Shown one piece after another: positions 15,569-21,545 of a stretch of DNA of 64,000 nucleotides. The stretch comes from Marinoscillum luteum (lineage in GTDB: Bacteria; Bacteroidota; Bacteroidia; Cytophagales; Cyclobacteriaceae): contig NZ_JBIPKE010000014.1 in NCBI RefSeq assembly GCF_044005705.1, positions 310,001-374,000 on the forward strand, written 5' to 3'. The translations under genes were made by a program, and so were the position numbers. The notes below the pieces were generated by a model. That model searched no databases. It had not been told where the DNA came from and was given only the letters and a program-made list of their open reading frames with translations. The stretch's first letter is position 1, and each line of letters starts with the position of its first letter.

Positions 15569-16305
15569 CAAAGTGCTATGGCATATGTGGCACAATGCCA
15601 GATAAATTCATAGTCTTCACCGTGATACGTGCCGGGTACTTCCTCTTTTTTGGTAGCCTCTATGGTATATCTGGTAGCCCACGGTAAATCAAATCTCACC
15701 TGCCCGTTCTCGTCCGTAGTAAGCTTCTTGCTCCAGAGATCAGCCACATAAATGGCTACTTCCTGCTCGGCCAGGGGTTTCCCCTGGTACAGGACTTTGA
15801 TTACCACTTCGGCACCTACATCCGCTTTATCCGTGGCGCAGTTCACCAGTACCAGACCTTTGTCGTTTGTGGCTTTGGTCTCTGTACTTTCGCCACCCAC
15901 TACCACCCTGGCAGTGGAGTGATAGTGGGTCTTAAAAACCCCAAAATCATACTGGGTGTAATCAATCACCTCGATCTCGTCATTGTTCAAAGTGACGGTG
16001 TAAGTGCCCTTTTCCGTAGGAGTAAAAATTCCTTCAAAAGCATCCCCTTTGACTGATGTGGGGATTTCATGTTTCAGGCCAGATGGGGTCACCACCGACA
16101 GTTTGAAGTTTTTTACTGCTGCAAAATTCTCCCCAGAAGGGTCCTCCACTACGCCATAGGTATATTCGCCAAAGAACACTTTTACCGCGTGGGCCTTGCC
16201 CAACTCACCGGACTCGGAGGTTTCCAGCCACATGTAATGCGCAAAGGACTGGGCGCATGTCATCATCACCAGAACCAGAGTAAGTATTGTTTTTGATTGA
16301 TTCAT
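15568..16305 (-). CDS. DUF4198 periplasmic protein
   Basis: A 245-aa exported protein: signal MNQSKTILTLVLVMMTCAQSFA, then HYMWLE at the mature N-terminus, a placement typical of DUF4198/NikM-type metal-linked periplasmic proteins. The body is beta-rich with two Ig-like parts; the second resembles a carboxypeptidase-regulatory fold (GQVRFDLPWATRYTIEATKKEE). The exposed N-terminal His could bind metal. It lies between the DUF4374 lipoprotein and the DUF3325 gene in the siderophore-type operon, and a role in handling the metal or chelate in the periplasm is inferred. A hairpin occupies the 57-bp gap upstream. Confidence 0.82.
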   Translation of the reverse strand: MNQSKTILTLVLVMMTCAQSFAHYMWLETSESGELGKAHAVKVFFGEYTYGVVEDPSGENFAAVKNFKLSVVTPSGLKHEIPTSVKGDAFEGIFTPTEKGTYTVTLNNDEIEVIDYTQYDFGVFKTHYHSTARVVVGGESTETKATNDKGLVLVNCATDKADVGAEVVIKVLYQGKPLAEQEVAIYVADLWSKKLTTDENGQVRFDLPWATRYTIEATKKEEVPGTYHGEDYEFIWHCATYAIAL

Positions 16306-16323
16306 AAGATTTGAAAAAGGTAT

Positions 16324-16355
16324 GAGCCCAGGGAATCTCCCATAGGCTCTTTTTT
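16324..16355 (+). terminator. Hairpin with T run between DUF4374 and DUF4198, plus-strand sense
   Basis: GAGCC/GGCTC (16324-16328 with 16345-16349) encloses GGGA/TCCC, and six T follow on the plus strand. No plus-strand gene ends here. It may stop antisense transcripts. On the minus-strand mRNA it forms a stem without a T run, which could instead protect or separate the two cistrons. Confidence 0.5.
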
Positions 16356-16362
16356 AGAATAA

Positions 16363-17622
16363 TTAATTATGCTTGAAAATGCCCTGAAGCTCAATACCGT
16401 CTATTTCGGCACCACGTTCGGCGGTGGCTGTCTCCGGATCTATTCGGTAGACATAGGCTTTTCCGGTTTCATTTTGTCTGATGGACATGTATACTTTGCC
16501 GTCTTCCACCAGGTAAGGCGTCTGATACTGTCCTGCGTGCACCGGGATTTCTGACACCCTGGTCAAAGTCCTGGCTTCAAGGTCGATTACCGCGACTTCC
16601 ATCACGTCAAAATTTCCAAATCCAGCCCACTGCACCTCCCGACCGGTATCACTCTCAGGGTCAGAAATTCTGGCCACAGCCTTCCCGCCACCAGCATACA
16701 CTGCATTTTGTATTTTGTATCCATAATCCTCCTCCACATTAAAGAAATAATCCTGATCAAACTCCGTGGCACCAGCCTTGATTCTGAGCACTCCGGAGGG
16801 TTGACTCACATGTGTAAATCCTGCAAAATAAGACGAAGACGAGATGGTGTAAATGTCCCCACTCTCAGTGGTCACGAGAGACGGCTGGCCACCGTAGTAG
16901 CCAATTGGGCTCGTTCGGTCATCCTCAAAAGTTTTGATATACTCTAATCCCGGATAGGAATACACCGTCACGTAAGCCTTATCCACCAGCGGGGTCTCCC
17001 AGGAGGTTCCGTGTAGAGGATAGAAAGACACGTATAATTTGTCACCTGCCAGGTGAGTGCTGGTGGGCCAGGCGTTGAGCCGCACCTCTTCATCCAAAGA
17101 ATCCACATAAAAGTAGGATTCGTAAATCGGGTGTTTCACGGTCTTCGTGATGGCCACATCCCCTGCGTCTACCACTTGCAACTGACAGTCATATGAACCC
17201 CCGCCCCAAGGAGCCCCAATGGCCAGAAACGAATCTCCCTCCAGGGGACCTACACAGTCTATTCTTTCAAATACAAACTTTGAGTTTAAATACAATTCCC
17301 CGGCATCCACCTTATACCCGATGCACTCATTGAGGGTGTAGCCAATCGAAAGATAGTTATCACCTACAGCAGTGTAGTATGACCAACCAGACTGCTCTAT
17401 GCCCTGACCTTCTGAAGTGATCACTCCCGACATCAGGTCATCCACCGATACGATATAGTCTGCAGAGACATCTCCCTCTGTGGCCCGCAGGCCCACCACG
17501 TAGCCTGACCAACCTTCTTCACCCCCATCAGGATCAGGCTCATCATTTGGCTCGCAAGAGGTAGTCGAAAGGATAAAAAATGAGCTCAAAAGGGCCCACA
17601 CACTTAGTTTGATATTCTTCAT
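16363..17622 (-). CDS. DUF4374 lipoprotein (XusB-like siderophore binder)
   Basis: A 419-aa lipoprotein with signal and lipobox FFILSTTSC (Cys about 23), a Glu/Asp/Pro-rich linker, and a repetitive beta-propeller-like body (repeats such as GYVVGLRATEG, NYLSIGYTLN, DSFLAIGAPWGG, KVYMSIRQNETGKAYVYRID). XusB of Bacteroides, the surface siderophore-binding lipoprotein of XusABC, belongs as I recall to this family. The gene lies directly after a TonB receptor (29-bp gap) and upstream of a PepSY protein, the XusA-B-C order. Inferred role: capturing a xenosiderophore at the cell surface and passing it to the receptor. Confidence 0.87.
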   Translation of the reverse strand: MKNIKLSVWALLSSFFILSTTSCEPNDEPDPDGGEEGWSGYVVGLRATEGDVSADYIVSVDDLMSGVITSEGQGIEQSGWSYYTAVGDNYLSIGYTLNECIGYKVDAGELYLNSKFVFERIDCVGPLEGDSFLAIGAPWGGGSYDCQLQVVDAGDVAITKTVKHPIYESYFYVDSLDEEVRLNAWPTSTHLAGDKLYVSFYPLHGTSWETPLVDKAYVTVYSYPGLEYIKTFEDDRTSPIGYYGGQPSLVTTESGDIYTISSSSYFAGFTHVSQPSGVLRIKAGATEFDQDYFFNVEEDYGYKIQNAVYAGGGKAVARISDPESDTGREVQWAGFGNFDVMEVAVIDLEARTLTRVSEIPVHAGQYQTPYLVEDGKVYMSIRQNETGKAYVYRIDPETATAERGAEIDGIELQGIFKHN

Positions 17623-17651
17623 TGTTCTGTTTATTTATGTTTTTAAAATGA

Positions 17652-19982
17652 TCAGTTGGATAGAAAATAGCTCAGCTTCAGGCTGAAAGATCGCCCGGGC
17701 TTTTGCATGGCGAAGTTGTCATACACTATGGTGTTGGTGATGTTGTTGCAGGCCAGTGAGGCACTGTATTTTCCTTCGTCGAATGCATAGGACAATGCCA
17801 GGTTGTGCGAAAGCTGCCGGGGAATGTCATACTTGTATTTTTTGGTCCCCTGACTTGGCCATTTCCAGTAAAACTGATCCACAAAAAGAGAGAGCCAGTT
17901 GATAGAAAGCCGACTATCTTCTAATCCCACATGGTGGAATTGAACCCCGGCCGTGATATTCCCAAAGAGGAAAGGCTGATTGGGCAGGTCGTCTTTAAAA
18001 AGGCGGTCACTTTCATCTGCATTGATGTTCTTTTGCTTGGTGACGTTGATCCCCAGGTTAAGCAGACGCCTATAAGTATATTGAATTCCTCCCTCTATGC
18101 TGGTGAGGTTGACTTTCGCCTGGTTGACATAGTTAGAGTTTCGAGGCTGTGAGGCGTCAAGTCTTATAAAATTGGACGCTTTACGGTAGAGGTAGTTTCC
18201 TTCAAACCGAATGGAGTGGTCTTTGAATACTTTGCTCACCAATATACCCGCGTTGTAGTTATTGCTTTGCTCGGGTTCCAGAGCAGTATTGGGAAGCACT
18301 GTCAGGCCATTTCCAAACATCTCTTCACCTTCTGGCAGTCGGTAGGTATTTTCATACGAAAGCTTCACCTGTGCCCAGGGCGTCACAAAATAGGTAGAGG
18401 CTACGCCATAGCCGTTGAGTAAGAACTGAATACTATATTCTTCAAACTCATCCGTGTCTTCATTCTCCACCTGGGTACTGGAGTGCATCATAAAAGCCTT
18501 GGTGAAAACGGACGTCTTCCATTGATCATCCATCAGGCTCAGGCTGTAAGAAAGCGCTGAGATGTTTTTGGTGATGGTATTTGGGGTGGTAAAGGGCACC
18601 TCACTGAGGTCACGCATCGGATCTTTACCTACCCTGGAAAATTGACTAAACGTGTGATTGACCGAAACCGAATGATTCTTGCCCAATTGGTAGCTCAGAT
18701 TGGCCGTAGCCAGGTAGGACTCATCGTCATAGCTAAAGAGAGATTTGTTATAGGAGAATTCTCCGGCATTATTGATCCGGGTGCTGTAATCCCCATACCA
18801 GTTGTAGGTTCGTGAACTTGTGTCTGCCCGCACGGCTTTTCTCCGGTTGTACATGGCATATGCCCGCAGGTCCAGTCCCGTCACGAAAAGATCAGACTTT
18901 CTATACTTGAATGTAGGAATGAGTACCTGATCGGTGGTCATCACTTCCCCAAACACATCCTGCATGTTCAGGCCTGTTTGTACCTCCTTTTCATTGCCGG
19001 ATGCGATCAATCCCACAAACAGTCGATCGGCAAATGGTTTATTGACCACCCCTAATTCCAACTGGGCCGTTTGTGATTGATAGGCATCATGAAAACGCCT
19101 CACATCCACCGTGTCCAGCTTTCCCGAACCATCGGATCTGGGCACTTCCACATCCCGCATCATATAGTTGTTGTCAGAGTAGTTCAAAAACAGATTGGCA
19201 TTGAAAGAAAGGCCTGTGCGGGGTTCTGTATACCTGGCCAGTACTGATGCCCGGTGGGTATTGAATGACCCAATGGCGTAAGAGGCATTGAGATAATTTC
19301 GAACATTCTGGTCAGTGGTGACATTCACCGCTCCTCCCAAAGCGTCTGAACCGAGGTGTACTGGTACCACCCCTTTATATACCTCTATCCCGGTGATCAT
19401 GTTGACAGGGATGTTATTCAGCGACAGAGATGAACCAAAGTTGTCCATAGGTATGCCGTCCAGAAAGAACTTCACCTGCTTGCCGGTAAAGCCATTGAGT
19501 GAAAAATCGAAACCGGAGCCCATTCCTCCCTGCTCGCGAATCCTCACACCCGATACTGTCCCAAGAATCTGATTGACATCCAGGTTTTGTACTTTCAGAG
19601 GTTTCACATCCACCACCGACACAGCAAAAGGCTGCTCTCGTGTTTCTGTATGCTCGGACTTACCGATGACCTGTACCGCACTAAGCTCCGTGGTACTTGA
19701 CCTGAGTTTAATCTTCAATGTAGTGGTTGATCTGTCCACCTGCTGCTCCGTGGATTCGAATCCAATCCCTGAAAAAACCAGTATAGATTGGCCCATCAGT
19801 GGGAGCGAGAAAGAACCATAGAGGTCTGTAGATACACCTGATCCGGTTCCCTTGATGGTCACCGTTATTCCGGGTATCCCTTCACCTGCTTCATCGGTCA
19901 CGATCCCCTGCACCTGATAAGACTGGGCGAGGACGGTGAAAGTGATTAAAACCTGTGCTATATAGAGTAAGAGTTTTTTCAT
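17652..19982 (-). CDS. TonB-dependent siderophore receptor (XusA-like)
   Basis: A 776-aa outer-membrane receptor: signal MKKLLLYIAQVLITFTVLAQS, CarboxypepD-regulatory-like domain (VQGIVTDEAGEGIPGITVTIKG, residues about 24-100), plug (residues about 120-240, with VKFFLDGIPMDNFG and ITGIEVYKGVVPVHLGSDALGGAVNV), and a barrel ending FSLKLSYFLSN with a late Phe. It is first in an operon with DUF4374, DUF4198, DUF3325, DUF3649 and PepSY genes, indicating uptake of a ferric siderophore made by other organisms. No siderophore biosynthesis gene is nearby. The start is 11 bp after box C, and promoter C and a chain of NarL-type half-sites lie upstream. Confidence 0.93.
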   Translation of the reverse strand: MKKLLLYIAQVLITFTVLAQSYQVQGIVTDEAGEGIPGITVTIKGTGSGVSTDLYGSFSLPLMGQSILVFSGIGFESTEQQVDRSTTTLKIKLRSSTTELSAVQVIGKSEHTETREQPFAVSVVDVKPLKVQNLDVNQILGTVSGVRIREQGGMGSGFDFSLNGFTGKQVKFFLDGIPMDNFGSSLSLNNIPVNMITGIEVYKGVVPVHLGSDALGGAVNVTTDQNVRNYLNASYAIGSFNTHRASVLARYTEPRTGLSFNANLFLNYSDNNYMMRDVEVPRSDGSGKLDTVDVRRFHDAYQSQTAQLELGVVNKPFADRLFVGLIASGNEKEVQTGLNMQDVFGEVMTTDQVLIPTFKYRKSDLFVTGLDLRAYAMYNRRKAVRADTSSRTYNWYGDYSTRINNAGEFSYNKSLFSYDDESYLATANLSYQLGKNHSVSVNHTFSQFSRVGKDPMRDLSEVPFTTPNTITKNISALSYSLSLMDDQWKTSVFTKAFMMHSSTQVENEDTDEFEEYSIQFLLNGYGVASTYFVTPWAQVKLSYENTYRLPEGEEMFGNGLTVLPNTALEPEQSNNYNAGILVSKVFKDHSIRFEGNYLYRKASNFIRLDASQPRNSNYVNQAKVNLTSIEGGIQYTYRRLLNLGINVTKQKNINADESDRLFKDDLPNQPFLFGNITAGVQFHHVGLEDSRLSINWLSLFVDQFYWKWPSQGTKKYKYDIPRQLSHNLALSYAFDEGKYSASLACNNITNTIVYDNFAMQKPGRSFSLKLSYFLSN

Positions 19983-19993
19983 TTACCTGATTA

Positions 19994-20010
19994 TTTAGAA
20001 TCATTCTAAA
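19994..20010. promoter_or_regulatory. Metalloregulator-like palindrome, box C
   Basis: TTTAGAATCATTCTAAA, a perfect 8-1-8 palindrome, 11 bp before the receptor ATG and at the predicted transcription start. Expected to repress the siderophore-type operon when iron is sufficient. Confidence 0.75.
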
Positions 20011-20018
20011 CAACAACG

Positions 20019-20049
20019 CAAATGTGGCCCGATCAACGCTCTCTGTCAA
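20019..20049 (-). promoter_or_regulatory. Promoter of the siderophore-type operon
   Basis: TTG (20049-20047), 20 bases, CACATTTG (20026-20019) on the minus strand. The predicted start near 20012 adjoins box C. Confidence 0.7.
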
Positions 20050-20052
20050 TCG

Positions 20053-20144
20053 CTAGTGATGAGGGTTTTTAGACTCATTAAAACTAGTTACGGCTCCTAT
20101 GGGTAGTGATACCAGGTTTAGTGATACCTCCCTTAAAGTAGTGA
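20053..20144. promoter_or_regulatory. Array of five NarL-type half-sites
   Basis: nTAGTnA half-sites occur in the same orientation at 20053, 20084, 20103, 20118 and 20138. The second forms TCATTAA-AA-CTAGTTA (20075-20090), the same distance from its promoter as the palindromes at promoters A and B. The first half-site lies 44 bases before the predicted start. It is the longest such array in the window. Confidence 0.6.
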
Positions 20145-20146
20145 AA

Positions 20147-20182
20147 TAAAAAAAAGGAGAACCGTCACTGATTCTCCTTTTA
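20147..20182 (-). terminator. Terminator of the ferritin transcript
   Basis: AAAAGGAGAA pairs with TTCTCCTTTT around an 11-base loop. On the minus strand it is followed by eight T. It lies 23 bases after the ferritin stop codon and separates ferritin from the siderophore-type promoter region. Confidence 0.85.
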
Positions 20183-20204
20183 TTATCTTATTGATTATTC
20201 AATT

Positions 20205-20735
20205 TTATCCTTCAGCACTGTACTCGATGGTGAGCACCCGCTCCTCGATCATTCCCAGGGCAATCTTATCTTCACCCAAAACGTCAAAAAGCTCCAATGT
20301 TCTTCTGGCTACAAATTCCTCCTCGATTTGCTCCTGCACAAACCATCTTAGAAACTCTTCAGTAGCGATATCCCCTTCCTTTCTGCAGACGCGTACCATG
20401 TCGTGGATAGAATCCGTCACCGCTATTTCCATTTCCAAAGCTGTCTCAAACACAGACCTGAGGGAAGCAAACTCATGCTGAGACTCACCTACAGAGGGTG
20501 AAATAGCATCACATTCCATATCAGTCAGGTATCGAAAAAACTTCATCTGGTGTTTTCGCTCCTCGTCAGACTGCTTGAAAAAATGAGCCGCACAGTTGTC
20601 ATAGCCACGGGTATCGCACCAGGCAGCCATGGCCAGGTAAGCAGCAGAAGACTGAGCTTCCATTTTAATTTGCTTATTGATGGTATTGACAATGTCCTCT
20701 TTCAATACCGAGTGTCTTCTCAGGATGTCTTTCAT
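20205..20735 (-). CDS. Ferritin-like iron-storage protein
   Basis: A 176-aa four-helix-bundle protein storing iron as a ferric core in a 24-mer. Ferroxidase-type residues are visible: Glu in KMEAQSSAAY (about 26), SDEERKHQ with Glu and His (about 57-62), FETALEMEIAVT (about 95-105) and EQIEEE (about 140). There is no His-rich or haem site, so it is FtnA-like rather than bacterioferritin. It follows two small genes but probably has its own promoter in the 79-bp gap. A metalloregulator-like palindrome lies there upstream of the likely promoter, the reverse of the uptake genes. That fits induction by iron. Confidence 0.9.
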   Translation of the reverse strand: MKDILRRHSVLKEDIVNTINKQIKMEAQSSAAYLAMAAWCDTRGYDNCAAHFFKQSDEERKHQMKFFRYLTDMECDAISPSVGESQHEFASLRSVFETALEMEIAVTDSIHDMVRVCRKEGDIATEEFLRWFVQEQIEEEFVARRTLELFDVLGEDKIALGMIEERVLTIEYSAEG

Positions 20736-20802
20736 GGTCGCAAAAATTTAATTCGGGTGTAAAAGAACTACAAAAGCCCCCAATTACCATAAAGAAGGCT
20801 AA

Positions 20803-20819
20803 TTTAAAATGAGTCTAAA
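20803..20819. promoter_or_regulatory. Metalloregulator-like palindrome, box H, upstream of ferritin
   Basis: On the minus strand it reads TTTAGACTCATTTTAAA, two changes from the perfect box. It overlaps the stop codon of the upstream gene and lies about 70 bases before the ferritin ATG, upstream of any plausible promoter. The position suggests activation instead of repression. Confidence 0.5.
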
Positions 20820-21165
20820 GTGGTCTTCTCACCAGCTGTCTGTGGATTACGCTGTTCAGTTCCAGCATGGCAAATGCGCCTGCCAGCAGCTCCTTGAGCT
20901 CCAGTATGTTCTGAATAGTCAGCACAAAAAGACGATCGCAATGAGGCATGTGGAGTACTTCTACATCCTGGTTTTCACTCATTAGCATCGCCGGGAGGTC
21001 AATGGCCTGAAGCTTTCGTTTGAAGGTGATCAACTCACAGACCCGAAAAGAAAGTTCCTCCTGATGAAAGGCCAGCTGAAACCGCTCGGTCGCATCACTT
21101 TGACTCAGCGACCCATTTTCCGTTTCAAAAATCATCTCTTCCCTTCTCACCAAGACCTCACTCAT
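20815..21165 (-). CDS. Hypothetical protein, 116 aa
   Basis: Not recognised. The ATG at 21165 forms an ATGA overlap with the stop of the 49-aa Cys-rich gene, so the two are coupled; an ATG 4 codons upstream is possible. The protein is soluble, acidic at the N-terminus and helical (FQLAFHQEELSFRVCELITFKRKLQ, ILELKELLAGAFAMLELN), with Cys in FRVCEL and MPHCDRL. No motif of a known family was identified. Its position between a Cys-rich peptide and ferritin under an iron-type promoter suggests a role in iron storage or in mobilising iron. Confidence 0.7.
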   Translation of the reverse strand: MSEVLVRREEMIFETENGSLSQSDATERFQLAFHQEELSFRVCELITFKRKLQAIDLPAMLMSENQDVEVLHMPHCDRLFVLTIQNILELKELLAGAFAMLELNSVIHRQLVRRPL

Positions 21166-21311
21166 ATTTTGGGACACTTTTTACAGTGGCGACCTTTTTT
21201 CTTGTACTTCTTACAGCATTTTTTGAATACGCACTCTTCCCCCTCCATGAGGCTTTTGCCTTCAAAAGGATTGAAAAAATTGCTCTGCTGCTCGTTACTT
21301 TCTTGAATCAT
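21162..21311 (-). CDS. Small Cys/Lys-rich protein, 49 aa
   Basis: Read directly from the minus strand: ATG at 21311, stop TGA at 21164-21162. The N-terminal half is polar (QESNEQQSNFFNPFEGKSL). The C-terminal half packs five Cys with many Lys: C-V-F-K-K-C-C, then H-C-K-K-C-P-K-I. The Cys spacing suggests metal or Fe-S binding, and the Lys-rich stretch suggests contact with nucleic acid or acidic protein. There is no signal or membrane segment. Box D ends 2 bp before its ATG. It is the first gene of the set leading to ferritin. No named family was recognised. Confidence 0.7.
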   Translation of the reverse strand: MIQESNEQQSNFFNPFEGKSLMEGEECVFKKCCKKYKKKGRHCKKCPKI

Positions 21312-21313
21312 TA

Positions 21314-21330
21314 TTTAGAATAATTCTTAA
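21314..21330. promoter_or_regulatory. Metalloregulator-like palindrome, box D
   Basis: TTTAGAATAATTCTTAA, one change from the perfect palindrome, 2 bp before the ATG of the 49-aa gene. Confidence 0.7.
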
Positions 21331-21333
21331 TAG

Positions 21334-21364
21334 CAAAATTGGAGGTAAAAACCACAGCAATCAA
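21334..21364 (-). promoter_or_regulatory. Promoter of the small Cys-rich gene
   Basis: TTG (21364-21362), 20 bases, CAATTTTG (21341-21334) on the minus strand. The predicted start near 21327 lies within box D. Confidence 0.7.
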
Positions 21365-21373
21365 TAGCTATGG

Positions 21374-21402
21374 ATAGTCAAATGAATCACTAGAAGTAGT
21401 GA
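21374..21402. promoter_or_regulatory. NarL-type (7-2-7) site upstream of the Cys-rich gene
   Basis: An imperfect half-site ATAGTCA (21374-21380), then TCACTAG-AA-GTAGTGA (21387-21402), one mismatch from perfect symmetry, centred about 67 bases before the predicted start. Confidence 0.65.
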
Positions 21403-21407
21403 GGAAA

Positions 21408-21545
21408 TTAGCGTCGGGCGAGCTCCTTGGCAGCACACTTTTCACAGCCGGGGCTCTGCTTACCAGAGAAGTTCAGATAAAGCTTTCTGCCCAGCCAGAA
21501 GGCTGCAGCCAGAAAAAGCGCGATTACAAGGACTGTCTGTATCAT
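21408..21545 (-). CDS. FeoB-associated Cys-rich membrane protein
   Basis: A 45-aa peptide read from the minus strand. One membrane helix (VLVIALFLAAAFWLG) is followed by a short cytoplasmic tail with CEKC (SPGCEKCAAKEL). The size, topology and tail match the FeoB-associated Cys-rich family, the Bacteroidota/Firmicutes counterpart of FeoC in position. The ATG overlaps the FeoB stop codon (ATGA), so its synthesis is coupled to FeoB. It probably assists ferrous transport or senses iron at the transporter; the role is not proven. Confidence 0.88.
   Translation of the reverse strand: MIQTVLVIALFLAAAFWLGRKLYLNFSGKQSPGCEKCAAKELARR

Noticed and set aside
16353..16369. Possible sixth uptake-type metal box (TTTAGAATAATTAATTA)
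   Set aside because: Only the left half matches; no promoter element is placed as at the other boxes, and it overlaps the DUF4374 stop codon.
20053..20144. Repeated TAGTGA words considered as a CRISPR or satellite array
   Set aside because: Repeats are only 7 bases, unevenly spaced and shared with other promoters; they fit regulator half-sites.
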